Positions 7,240 through 15,065 of a stretch of 29,110 nucleotides of DNA are shown here, piece by piece. A model generated the notes under the pieces. It was not told where the DNA came from, made no database searches, and was given only the letters and a program-made list of their open reading frames with translations. The stretch covers positions 28,193 to 57,302 of the forward strand of contig DAGC01000006.1 of assembly GCA_002495625.1 (NCBI GenBank), in the 5' to 3' direction. Numbering within the stretch: position 1 is the first letter of the stretch; every line of letters begins with the position of its first letter. Origin of the DNA: Methanobacterium sp. UBA375. GTDB lineage: Archaea; Methanobacteriota; Methanobacteria; Methanobacteriales; Methanobacteriaceae. The translations under genes were made by a program, and so were the position numbers.

Positions 7240-8517
7240 GTGAATGCGGAGGAGATTTCTATTAATAATTTTGGAAGAATAATGGTATTACTTATATTCC
7301 TGGGTTTACTTGTGACTTTAAATGCTGGGTTTGCCGCTTCAAATGCATCTCTCAACAAAACAACTAATTTAACCACCGATACAACTAAAAATTACGCGGC
7401 TGGTTCCAGTGGAACAATTATCAACATAAAAGTGTTGATCTACAATGGTAACCAGGCTGCTTATAGCTGTGTAAATGGGATCAAAACCTCACTAAGCACT
7501 GCCAACAGTAAAAAGTTGGTACCAGGATATACCTTCACTTACGGCACTTCAACGGTGATTAACTCTGCAACACTTTCCGGGTATGATGTACTGGCCATGC
7601 CCGGGGGAACCTCAGGATATAACTATATGCACAGCAGCGCTATAAGCGCCACTGCCATAAAGAACTTCGTGAAAAGTGGTAAAGGCTACCTGGGGATCTG
7701 TGCTGGAGCATATGCTGGAACTTATCGGGTATATGAATACTACTATGGCTGGGGACTGGCACCTCATGTTAGAGCTACGCATCCTAATCACGAGGGAGAT
7801 TTAACAGTGAAGATCACTTCTAAAGGCCAGCAAGTCTTAAACACCACGGGCACCGTGACCATGGCCCATTACAACGGGCCTGCGATGTATGCAAGCAGTC
7901 CGGCTTTAATCTTCGCCACCTACGCCGATAACATCATCAATTCTAAGGGTATGGCTGCTATTGTAGGCGATTACTATGGCAAAGGACGGGTGGTCTTGAG
8001 CGGACCCCATCCTGAACTCTATCCACAGCTGCCTAAAGTCGTGGCCAATATGGTGGTCTGGGCTGCCAATAAGACCAAACCAGATCCCAAGAACATGGTA
8101 AGTAATGCGCAGATTGCAGTCGCTGCTGCTACTGTAAAAGTTTATTATGAGAAAAATAAGGTTTTACCCGGGAGTGTGACTATAAACGGCAATAAAGTAT
8201 CCATGTCCCAGTTTGCTTACCTGTTAGGTAAGGGTGTTGTGAATGTGAACAGTGGTTCTGTGGCTTCCATAACAATAAGAAGCGTTAAAGCCGCCCCAAA
8301 ACCATCAGGAAGTTATAGAAAAGGAAACATAAAGAAAGCTAATTATGTGAGTATTGCTAAAGGCCTCATTGACTTTATAGGTAAAAATGGTAGAGCACCG
8401 AACTTTCTGATTACACCTTTAGGTAATATATCCTTTTCAAAATATGTCTACATGTACAGCAAAATAATGAACTTCTATAAAATCAATAAACGACTGCCCA
8501 ACTACGTTTCAATGTAA
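7240..8517 (+). CDS. Secreted class I glutamine-amidotransferase-like protein with pseudomurein-binding repeats
   Basis: After a signal segment (VLLIFLGLLVTLNAGFAAS, about 16-34) comes a Thr/Asn-rich linker. A domain of about 62-280 resembles the glutamine-amidotransferase-like (BPL_N) family, with a nucleophile elbow GICAGAY (C154) and a GPHPE motif giving H257 and E259, so a Cys-His-Glu triad appears complete. The C-terminus has pseudomurein-binding-type repeats: VKVYYEKNKVLPGSVTINGN around residue 299, and IGKNGRAPNFL plus a final INKRLPNYVSM. The protein should attach to the pseudomurein wall and act outside the membrane; its substrate is not known. The start is uncertain: GTG 7240 gives this frame, yet the strong GGAGGAG at 7248-7254 lies inside it with no ATG/GTG/TTG at normal spacing. 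Its paralogue lies convergently at 8955-10253. Confidence 0.75.
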   Translation: MNAEEISINNFGRIMVLLIFLGLLVTLNAGFAASNASLNKTTNLTTDTTKNYAAGSSGTIINIKVLIYNGNQAAYSCVNGIKTSLSTANSKKLVPGYTFTYGTSTVINSATLSGYDVLAMPGGTSGYNYMHSSAISATAIKNFVKSGKGYLGICAGAYAGTYRVYEYYYGWGLAPHVRATHPNHEGDLTVKITSKGQQVLNTTGTVTMAHYNGPAMYASSPALIFATYADNIINSKGMAAIVGDYYGKGRVVLSGPHPELYPQLPKVVANMVVWAANKTKPDPKNMVSNAQIAVAAATVKVYYEKNKVLPGSVTINGNKVSMSQFAYLLGKGVVNVNSGSVASITIRSVKAAPKPSGSYRKGNIKKANYVSIAKGLIDFIGKNGRAPNFLITPLGNISFSKYVYMYSKIMNFYKINKRLPNYVSM

Positions 8518-8907
8518 AAACAGGGCATGTATTCTATTTTTTTTATTTCCCCAGAAAGGTTCAATTTCTATTTCCCCTGAAGATTCTATTTTTTTTTATT
8601 TTTCCATAGTTTTAAGACCATCTAAAAATATCCATTTTAAGATAAAATTTTATAATATTTAATGAAATAAAAATAATGGGTGAATGGGTGGGACTACATT
8701 TTTGCTTTTTTTACCCAAGACAAATCCAAAGCAAAAAAACTACCCCGCCTGTCATCTATCCTGTTTTTTACTTCTATCTCACAATATAATTAGCATTTCA
8801 TGAACTTATGTGATGATCTTCACCTTTGTGGATTTTTATAGTGCGAGATTAGCATAAGGAGCGTATTGCAAGAAAAGATATCATCTTCAAATAAACCAGA
8901 ACTCTAA
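8518..8907. other. Intergenic region between convergent paralogues, with T-runs and a hairpin
   Basis: There is no ORF of note. T-rich tracts just after 8517 (about 8537-8545 and 8590-8602) can end transcription of the upstream plus-strand gene. A perfect 10-bp inverted repeat, TTTTTGCTTT (8699-8708) and AAAGCAAAAA (8728-8737), has GGG/CCC on its outer side. A TATA-like TTTATAATATTT lies at about 8649-8660 and a T-run at 8763-8768, so a small RNA of roughly 90 nt is conceivable but unproven. Confidence 0.35.
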
Positions 8908-8950
8908 ACTCAGAAAAAATAAAAAAAGAAAAAAGGAAAAGTTTTTTAAT
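8908..8950 (-). terminator. T-rich terminator of the second pseudomurein-binding gene
   Basis: On the minus strand this stretch, directly after the stop at 8955, is a series of T-runs broken by single bases, typical of archaeal factor-independent termination. Confidence 0.5.
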
Positions 8951-8954
8951 AAAT

Positions 8955-10253
8955 TCACATGGAAACGAAGTTAGGCAATCTCTTATTGGTACTGTAAAAG
9001 GCCATAATCTTACTGAACATGTAGATAACTGAATTGTAACTGATATTTCCAAGACTGGTGGACACGTAGTTGGGCGCCCGACCATTAGTGGTGATGAATG
9101 ATTTAATTCTTTGAGCCATGGATAAGATTTCTGACTTTTGTATATTGCCATTTTTATAAGTTCCCGTCCAACTGGAAGCACCGTTTACACTGGTAACTTT
9201 TATGGCAGCTGTTGAGCCGCTGTTTGCCTGGGTTGTTGCGGTAGCCATTAGATTTAAAAATTTAGGCATGGATATCTGCCCTGCGGTTGTGGTTACATAG
9301 TTGGGTAATCTCTTGTTGGTTTCGTAGAAGGCTTTCACCTTGCTTGCTGCTTGCGCCACCTGACTCACAGTGAGAGTGGTGGTGGTTGGAGTTGAACTGG
9401 ACGAACCGCCTGCTGCCCAGTAGATAAGTTTTGATACATAGGTAGGTACATTTGATGATAATTCAGGGTGAGGTCCGCATAGAACCGTCCTTCCGTTACC
9501 ATAATAATCGCCTACAATGGCTGCGTAACCTTTATATCCGGTTTTGCTGTCGCTGTAGGTGGCGAATGTCACTGCATTTCCACTTACGTACATGGCTGCC
9601 CCATTGTAATGGTATATGGACGTGGTACCGCTGGTTCCTAAGACCTGCGATCCAGCACTGGTAATCTGAATGGTTGTGTCTCCGATATAACTCACAGCTT
9701 TAGCGTATACGTGGGGTGCTATTCCCCATCCGTTGTAGTATCCATCGGTACGTGCAGTTGCGGAGTATGCTCCGGCGCAGATTCCAATATAACCTTTGCC
9801 ACTGGCCACAAAATTCTTAATAGCTGAAGCACTTATACCGCCACTGTTCAGGTAGTAATAACCTCCACTTCCCCCGGGCATGGCCAGTACATCATACCCG
9901 GTCAGAGTGGTTGAAGTTATCCTGGTAGAAGTAGCATATGAAAAAACCACATTTGCTATTATGTTGTTGGTGTTTGCATAGTCCAGTGCCCTTTTCATCC
10001 CATTGACACAATTGGTACTTGCGTATTCACCATTATAAATAAGCACTTTAATGGTCTTAGCAGCTCCAGCCGCTTTTTGCTTATCCGTTGAAGAGCCAGC
10101 AGCTAAACTAGTGGTGTTATTTGATGCTGCGCTGGTTAACCCGTAGGCTGAGCCTGTAGTTGAACTATTTCCAGTTGAATTTTCTGCTGCGAAAATAATT
10201 CCCGTATTTAAGGTCAGGGCTAATCCTAAAAAAAATAATAACCCTACCAACAT
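8955..10253 (-). CDS. Secreted class I glutamine-amidotransferase-like protein with pseudomurein-binding repeats (paralogue)
   Basis: This 432-residue paralogue of the protein at 7240-8517 has a signal segment (MLVGLLFFLGLALTLNTG, 1-18), a Ser/Thr/Asn-rich linker to about 65, then the amidotransferase-like domain with GICAGAY (C159) and GPHPE (H262, E264). A Ser/Thr linker (SSSSTPTTTT) leads to pseudomurein-binding-type repeats: VKAFYETNKRLPNYVTTTAG, ITTNGRAPNYVSTSLGN and a last FYSTNKRLPNFVSM. It is probably exported and wall-bound; the substrate is unknown. The strong GGAGGAGGT lies 15 nt before ATG 10253, longer than usual, so a non-standard upstream start (ATA/ACG) cannot be excluded. The pair is convergent, consistent with an old inverted duplication. 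Confidence 0.78.
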   Translation of the reverse strand: MLVGLLFFLGLALTLNTGIIFAAENSTGNSSTTGSAYGLTSAASNNTTSLAAGSSTDKQKAAGAAKTIKVLIYNGEYASTNCVNGMKRALDYANTNNIIANVVFSYATSTRITSTTLTGYDVLAMPGGSGGYYYLNSGGISASAIKNFVASGKGYIGICAGAYSATARTDGYYNGWGIAPHVYAKAVSYIGDTTIQITSAGSQVLGTSGTTSIYHYNGAAMYVSGNAVTFATYSDSKTGYKGYAAIVGDYYGNGRTVLCGPHPELSSNVPTYVSKLIYWAAGGSSSSTPTTTTLTVSQVAQAASKVKAFYETNKRLPNYVTTTAGQISMPKFLNLMATATTQANSGSTAAIKVTSVNGASSWTGTYKNGNIQKSEILSMAQRIKSFITTNGRAPNYVSTSLGNISYNSVIYMFSKIMAFYSTNKRLPNFVSM

Positions 10254-10562
10254 TTTCCGTTTCGTTATACCTCCTCCGTATATTTATAAATTCGGATTTG
10301 GGGTTAACGATCTGTGATTAATCATATTTAAATTTATATAAAAAATTCCCGAAAACATTGGGAGAATAAACTTCCTAATTGAGGGGAAACAGCTTAAATT
10401 CAAAGTAATATCTTCCTTAAAGTAACTGGTAGAGTGGGAAGTTCTATTTTACCATACAATAAAAGAGTATGTTTTATTCATCAACAAGGAGGTTTATAAG
10501 TTTTATTTCAGTAACTAAGTGGATCAGAGGTTTTAATTCACTAACTAGTAGGATAATGATGT
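10254..10562. other. Intergenic region with promoter elements and a degenerate 30-nt repeat
   Basis: On the minus strand TTTATATAAATTT at about 10333-10345 is a likely TATA box for the gene at 8955-10253. Two imperfect 30-nt units, starting GTTTTATTTCAGTAACTA (10500) and GTTTTAATTCACTAACTA (10530), agree at about 21 of 30 positions just after the MFS gene. An isolated AAGGAGG near 10485-10491 has no start codon behind it. No gene is seen. Confidence 0.4.
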
Positions 10563-11930
10563 TTATTTCATCATATCCAGCTCAGCACTCCTTCCCTTAA
10601 GTCCAATGGCCAGGAAAGTAAGTATAACAGCCGAGATAGCCAGGCAGATATAGGCAAATCCATAGGCACTTACATCACCACCCATGGATGCTATTATTGC
10701 CCCTATAAGGGCCCCTCCTATTAATTGACCGGTGCTGCTGTTTATATTTATCAAACCCTGCCCGGTGGCCCTTTCAGATACTGGGAACTCATTGAGCATG
10801 ATGTACCGGACAGGCGCACCCAGGAGTGCCGAAAGCCCCACACCTATAAATATTCCGGATAAGATGAAGTAATGAAACTGGTAGCCGTAGAAGCCAAATA
10901 TGAAGAGTCCAATGGCTAACATTACTCCCCCAGTTACCATTAAAATTTTAGACCCTGTCTTATCCAGGATCCGGCCTATAGTGGGCGCTCCGATGGCCAT
11001 GGCCACCACAGCCGGTAGGAGCATCAGACTGGCCATGGCATTGTTAAAGCCCAGGGCAACGATGGAAAAGGCAGGTATAAATATCAGTCCTGCCTCATTT
11101 AAACCTGAAAAGATGGAGATTAAGCTGACTAAAGTTATTTGGAGATTTTTAAACAGATTTATTCTTATAATGGGATCCTGAGCCCTTTCTTCTACCTTCC
11201 AAAATATTATGATGAACAATAGGAATAGGACCAAGAATGGCCAGACCTCTAAGGATGATATGCTGGCCAGCAACTCTTCGGTGTTTATATGGTTTATTGC
11301 ATAGGTCAGGCCAGCCAGTGCACCGCCCAATGTTAACATCCCTGGCCAGTCGAAGTGTTTGCCGTCTGTCCGGCTGGTTTTAGGTAAAACTAGGAAGCTT
11401 AAGATCACCACCAGGATGGCAACTGGTATGTTGATTGCAAATAACCACTGCCAGCCGTAACTGATAATCAAACCACCCAGGATGGGACCTATAAGATAAG
11501 CTATACCGAAGACAGCCCCGATGGTACCAAGTGCCCCTCCCCTTTTTTCAGGCGGGAAGATATCCCCTATAAAAGCACTGGCCACCGGGAATATTCCCCC
11601 AGCGCCCAGGCCCTGTATGGCCCTGCCTAAAAGGAGAATTTCTAACGATGGTGAAGTAGCGGTGATGAAAGAACCAACCCCAAATAGGGCCACGTCCAGA
11701 ATATAGATAAACCGCCTGCCCATCCGGTCAGATAGTTTGGCCATTAAGGGAGTGCCCACCATGAAAAACAGTACATAGATGGTGTATATCCAGGTGAGGT
11801 TCCTGGTATCGGCAGAGAAATATTCTCCTATGGCTGGTAACGCCGGTCCCACTATGGCTATATCCAGGGCTCCCATAAGCACCCCAATAAAAAGAACCAG
11901 CAAGATATGATTTCTTCCCTCAGCCGCCAT
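10563..11930 (-). CDS. MFS multidrug-type transporter (DHA2-like)
   Basis: The 455-residue protein is a hydrophobic multi-pass permease (about 12-14 membrane helices). It shows the DHA-type first-helix motif LDIAIVGPALPAIG, MFS motif A (AKLSDRMGRRFIY, loop 2-3) and motif C-like GIAYLIGPILGG in helix 5, typical of proton-coupled drug exporters. The N-terminus is short and cytoplasmic. ATG 11930 follows a modest GGTG. It is transcribed divergently from the small membrane protein at 12068. Substrate cannot be told from sequence. Confidence 0.88.
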   Translation of the reverse strand: MAAEGRNHILLVLFIGVLMGALDIAIVGPALPAIGEYFSADTRNLTWIYTIYVLFFMVGTPLMAKLSDRMGRRFIYILDVALFGVGSFITATSPSLEILLLGRAIQGLGAGGIFPVASAFIGDIFPPEKRGGALGTIGAVFGIAYLIGPILGGLIISYGWQWLFAINIPVAILVVILSFLVLPKTSRTDGKHFDWPGMLTLGGALAGLTYAINHINTEELLASISSLEVWPFLVLFLLFIIIFWKVEERAQDPIIRINLFKNLQITLVSLISIFSGLNEAGLIFIPAFSIVALGFNNAMASLMLLPAVVAMAIGAPTIGRILDKTGSKILMVTGGVMLAIGLFIFGFYGYQFHYFILSGIFIGVGLSALLGAPVRYIMLNEFPVSERATGQGLININSSTGQLIGGALIGAIIASMGGDVSAYGFAYICLAISAVILTFLAIGLKGRSAELDMMK

Positions 11931-12067
11931 AAACTACACCTAAACTTAATATAGTTAAGTCATCTTTATAAACTATGGACTGATAAATAGATGAAAACTG
12001 TAAATTTGTCCATAAATAAAATGAAATTTTTAACTGCCCACCATTCCACAAAAAGGTTTAATTATCC

Positions 12068-12556
12068 ATGCAACTGAGTGACTTAAGCTTCAACCAAGTC
12101 GTACTGATCATCATAGTCATATTTCTCTTGTTCCAGCTACGCCAGCGCAAATTCCATTTCTGGAGATCCATGATAGTCCCCGGCCTGATGCTCATCGTGA
12201 CCTTCCTCTTTGTTACCGTGGAGCTGCAGGGCCCCCTCTTCAACACCATCGTACTATTCGGTGGTGGTGTTTTTGGACTGCTACTTGGAATGATCATAGC
12301 CAGACTCACCAAGCTGAAGATAGGGAAAAACGGCTCCCTGTTGATGCGTGGCTCTTTTATAGCCATGAGTCTCTGGTTTTTAGTCATACTGGCGAAACTC
12401 TATGGGCAGGATACCTTAAATCAGTGGGGATTAAGTTCCAGCCTCATTTTGTCACTATTTTTGATGATAAGCGTATCCACCATGATCTCCGAGCGGGTTT
12501 TTATCTATTACCGGTATCTTAGGAACAGGAAAGAGTGGCGGCAGAAAAAGAGGTAG
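12068..12556 (+). CDS. Small multi-pass membrane protein, possibly CcdC/DUF1453-like
   Basis: The 162-residue protein has four or five hydrophobic stretches: VVLIIIVIFLLF (11-22), MIVPGLMLIVTFLFV (35-49), IVLFGGGVFGLLLGMI, FIAMSLWFLVILA and LILSLFLMISVS. It ends in a basic tail, RYLRNRKEWRQKKR. The layout, with RQRKFHFWRSMIVPGL after helix 1, resembles CcdC/DUF1453 membrane proteins, but I hold this weakly. No strong ribosome site is seen before ATG 12068. Function is unknown. Confidence 0.5.
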   Translation: MQLSDLSFNQVVLIIIVIFLLFQLRQRKFHFWRSMIVPGLMLIVTFLFVTVELQGPLFNTIVLFGGGVFGLLLGMIIARLTKLKIGKNGSLLMRGSFIAMSLWFLVILAKLYGQDTLNQWGLSSSLILSLFLMISVSTMISERVFIYYRYLRNRKEWRQKKR

Positions 12557-12655
12557 TTTTGTTTTATTGGTAAACAAAATACCTTTAAATTTGATCCCTA
12601 AAAATACTCTGATTTTATTTGAATCAAATCGAAAAGAAGTTATCGCTGTAGCTGA

Positions 12656-12753
12656 ATTTCAATCCTAATTTAGTCTGATTTTAGCAAGCCCGAATCATTA
12701 TACACACCTCATGCCAATCTTAATTTTCAATCCTAAGATAGTCTGATGCTTAA
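12656..12753 (-). CRISPR. Isolated two-repeat mini-CRISPR (crRNA-like element)
   Basis: On the minus strand a 30-nt sequence at 12656-12685 matches the main-array repeat at 29 of 30 positions; only the last base differs (T for C). Upstream of it in that orientation, after a 38-nt spacer-like gap (12686-12723), a second copy at 12724-12753 matches at 22 of 30, with differences clustered at its 5' end and middle. The gap length lies within the main-array spacer range of 36-39 nt. There is no long leader, but a palindromic TATA-like element (12814-12825) could start a minus-strand transcript about 40 nt before the first repeat. It sits 1.6 kb upstream of cas6. It may be a decayed array end or a crRNA-like regulatory RNA. 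Confidence 0.85.
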
Positions 12754-12813
12754 TGCACCATAATAGATTCAATATTACTTATATTACTTGACTATTTTAA
12801 ATAGAAATCATTA

Positions 12814-12825
12814 TTTATATATAAA
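12814..12825. promoter_or_regulatory. Palindromic TATA-like element
   Basis: TTTATATATAAA is a perfect 12-bp palindrome and can serve as a TATA box on either strand. On the minus strand it would place a start near 12790-12795, directly before the mini-CRISPR. Confidence 0.35.
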
Positions 12826-12857
12826 TTTCACTAATTAGTCAATAAAAAACATATACA

Positions 12858-12916
12858 TTTATATATTATTAATGACAAGATGTATGTAAAAATACAAAGT
12901 TAAGGGGGGGGGGGGG
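12858..12916 (+). promoter_or_regulatory. nadV promoter and G13 tract at the ribosome-site position
   Basis: TTTATATATT (12858-12867) is a likely TATA box with transcription starting near 12888-12895. The short leader then contains an uninterrupted run of 13 G (12904-12916) ending 6 nt before the ATG. It occupies the Shine-Dalgarno position and can pair with the pyrimidine-rich 16S end in several registers. Homopolymers of this length are prone to slippage, so leader length may vary between cells, or the count may be a sequencing artefact. Confidence 0.55.
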
Positions 12917-12922
12917 CTTACT

Positions 12923-14245
12923 ATGAATCAAAATTTGCTACTGATGACTGACAGCTATAAAGCGTCACACTGGTTGCAATATCCAGAGGGGACCACAAAG
13001 ATATATTCTTATATAGAATCTCGTGGTGGTAAATATCCAGAAACCCTTTTCTTTGGTTTGCAGTATTTACTTAGAATATTAGAGAAGGGAATAACTGAAG
13101 AAGACGTTTGGGAAGCAGATGCATTTTTTGAGGTGCACGGAGTACCTTTTAATTTAGATGGGTTCCTGTATATAGTGAATGAACACGGTGGAAAACTTCC
13201 TGTGGAGATCAAGGCCATTGCAGAGGGTAGTGTGGTTCCTGCACATACTCCTCTGCTAACCATAGAGAATACAGATCCCAGTTGTTACTGGCTTACCTGT
13301 TATCTGGAGACTATGCTCCTTAGGGTCTGGTATCCCACAACTGTGGCCACCAGAAGCTGGTACGCTAAGAAGATAATAAAAACATACCCGGACCAAACAG
13401 CAGATGACACAGAAGCAGAACTGTCCTCCAAACTCCACGATTTCGGTGCAAGAGGTGCATCCAGCCACGAATCTGCTGCTATTGGTGGCATGGCACACCT
13501 GGTAAACTTCACAGGCTCAGACACTGTTGAAGGTGTTATACTGGCAAACAAAGTATACAAATGTGATATGTCGGCTTTCAGTATTCCCGCTGCAGAGCAC
13601 AGTACAATAACCGCCTGGGGAAAAGAAAACGAAGTCGAGGCATACCGGAATATTTTAAAACAGTTCGCCAAGGCAGATTCTCTGGTGGCTGTAGTATCAG
13701 ATTCTTATGACATCTACAATGCAGTAGAAAATATCTGGGGGGAAGAATTACGTCAGGAAGTGGTAGACAGTGGTGCAACCATCGTAATAAGACCGGACAG
13801 TGGACATCCTCCTGAAATAGTGTCCAAGGTGTTGAAGATACTCGATAAGAAATTCGGCAGCACAGAGAATGCCAGAGGTTACAGGGTGCTGGATAATGTC
13901 CGTGTAATACAGGGTGACGGCATCGACCTGGATATGATCCATGAAATACTGGATAAATTAAAAAATGAAGGTTATTCGGCCAGTAATATAGTCTTTGGCA
14001 TGGGAGGATATTTACTGCAAAAGTTAAACAGAGACACTCAAAAATTCGCCATGAAATGCAGTTACGCCGAGATAAATGGCCCGGGAAGGGATGTCTTCAA
14101 AGACCCAGTAACAGATAAAGGTAAAACCTCTAAAAGAGGCAGAATTAATAATTCTTCACTGGAAACAGTGTTTTTAGATGGTGAAATTGTGAAGGAGTAT
14201 ACCTTAGATCAGGTCAGGGTGAAGGCTGCTAGGGCACTAGAGTAA
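12923..14245 (+). CDS. nadV: Nicotinamide phosphoribosyltransferase (NAMPT/NadV)
   Basis: The 440-residue enzyme joins nicotinamide to PRPP to give nicotinamide mononucleotide, the salvage entry to NAD. Family hallmarks are clear: LLMTDSYKASHWLQYPEGT at the N-terminus, then KLHDFGARGASSHESAAIGG (H172, R177), the acceptor site SIPAAEHSTITAWG, the phosphate-binding VIRPDSG (R290-G294) and VFGMGGYLLQKLNRDTQ. Length is slightly below vertebrate NAMPT but complete. The ATG lies 6 nt after a G13 run. No NMN adenylyltransferase is adjacent. NadV is patchy in prokaryotes and common in phages, so its place beside a CRISPR locus and mini-CRISPR suggests lateral arrival (inference). Confidence 0.92.
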   Translation: MNQNLLLMTDSYKASHWLQYPEGTTKIYSYIESRGGKYPETLFFGLQYLLRILEKGITEEDVWEADAFFEVHGVPFNLDGFLYIVNEHGGKLPVEIKAIAEGSVVPAHTPLLTIENTDPSCYWLTCYLETMLLRVWYPTTVATRSWYAKKIIKTYPDQTADDTEAELSSKLHDFGARGASSHESAAIGGMAHLVNFTGSDTVEGVILANKVYKCDMSAFSIPAAEHSTITAWGKENEVEAYRNILKQFAKADSLVAVVSDSYDIYNAVENIWGEELRQEVVDSGATIVIRPDSGHPPEIVSKVLKILDKKFGSTENARGYRVLDNVRVIQGDGIDLDMIHEILDKLKNEGYSASNIVFGMGGYLLQKLNRDTQKFAMKCSYAEINGPGRDVFKDPVTDKGKTSKRGRINNSSLETVFLDGEIVKEYTLDQVRVKAARALE

Positions 14246-14268
14246 AAAGTTTGTTAGTAAATAGTAAA

Positions 14269-14324
14269 GATTATATACAATAATAAACCCATAGGCAATA
14301 CAGATGAGACTAACAATGTCCTAA
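14269..14324 (+). promoter_or_regulatory. cas operon promoter and upstream mini-ORF
   Basis: AGATTATATAC (about 14269-14278) is a TATA-like element; the expected transcription start is near 14300. Just after it, at 14304-14324, lies a 6-codon ORF (MRLTMS) whose first 12 bases match the cas6 start at 11 of 12 positions. It is in frame with cas6 but ends in TAA. It may be a partial duplication of the cas6 start or a translated leader. cas6 itself has its own GGAG ribosome site at 14337-14340. Confidence 0.4.
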
Positions 14325-14345
14325 TAAATAATACACGGAGTTTAA

Positions 14346-15065
14346 ATGAGACTAAAAATAAGTCTATCATCAACAAAAGCTAATTATCTGATTCCATTTA
14401 ATTACAACCATATTCTATCTGCTATTATCTATCGTAAGATAGCGGACCTTGATTTAGCTGCTAAACTTCATTTTTCAAAGGATTTTAAATTTTTTACTTT
14501 TTCTCAGATCTATTTTTCCGATTGGAAACGTATTAAACAGGGGTTTGTTTCTAAAGATGGGAAAATTTCCTTTTATATTTCTTCTCCCAACGATCAACTG
14601 ATAAAAAGTCTGGTGGAAGGCCATCTGGAGAACACTGAAGTAGATTTTAAAGGGACTAAATTGCTGGTTGAACAGATTGAACTTCTGAAGAAGCCTGAAT
14701 TTAAAGATAAGATGAATATGAGAACCATGTCACCCGTGTCTGCCAGTATAAAGAGGGAAGTTGATGGGAAGTTAAAGATATGGGATTTAGGACCTGGTGA
14801 TGAGAGATTCTATGAAAGTATCCAGAAAAATCTTTACAACAAATATGTGAAATTCTACGGAGATTATGACGGCAACAAGTGGATAAGAATAAAGCCCAAT
14901 ATGAAAACAGCCAAAAGACGCAGGATAGAAATTAAAGGAGACTTTCATAGAGGTTACATGATAAAATTTGAAATGGAGGCCGATGCCCGTCTTATGGAGT
15001 TTGCATATGACTGTGGTTTAGGCGAGAGGAATAGTATGGGGTTTGGAATGGTTGATGCTCTATGA
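14346..15065 (+). CDS. cas6: CRISPR repeat endoribonuclease Cas6
   Basis: This 239-residue RAMP protein cuts the pre-crRNA inside each repeat, normally leaving the last 8 nt (here ATTGAAAC) as the crRNA 5' tag. It shows the two-ferredoxin-fold layout and the C-terminal glycine-rich loop GLGERNSMGFGMV (about 224-236). A possible catalytic-region His is H22 in NYNHILSAIIY; I infer this from position only. ATG 14346 follows CGGAG. The stop overlaps the cas3 start by 4 nt (ATGA), so translation is coupled. It is the first gene of the effector operon, and its base composition is closer to cas4/cas1 than to the cas3-cas5 genes. Confidence 0.92.
   Translation: MRLKISLSSTKANYLIPFNYNHILSAIIYRKIADLDLAAKLHFSKDFKFFTFSQIYFSDWKRIKQGFVSKDGKISFYISSPNDQLIKSLVEGHLENTEVDFKGTKLLVEQIELLKKPEFKDKMNMRTMSPVSASIKREVDGKLKIWDLGPGDERFYESIQKNLYNKYVKFYGDYDGNKWIRIKPNMKTAKRRRIEIKGDFHRGYMIKFEMEADARLMEFAYDCGLGERNSMGFGMVDAL

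Noticed and set aside
8683..8698. GGG runs that might form a G-quadruplex
   Set aside because: Only three G3 runs are present, not four.
8810..8816. GTGATGA, a perfect box C motif of a C/D RNA
   Set aside because: No box D (CTGA) at a suitable distance and no C'/D' pair.
12068..12387. Minus-strand ORF overlapping the small membrane protein
   Set aside because: Low-complexity translation without domains; the plus-strand frame has clear membrane helices.
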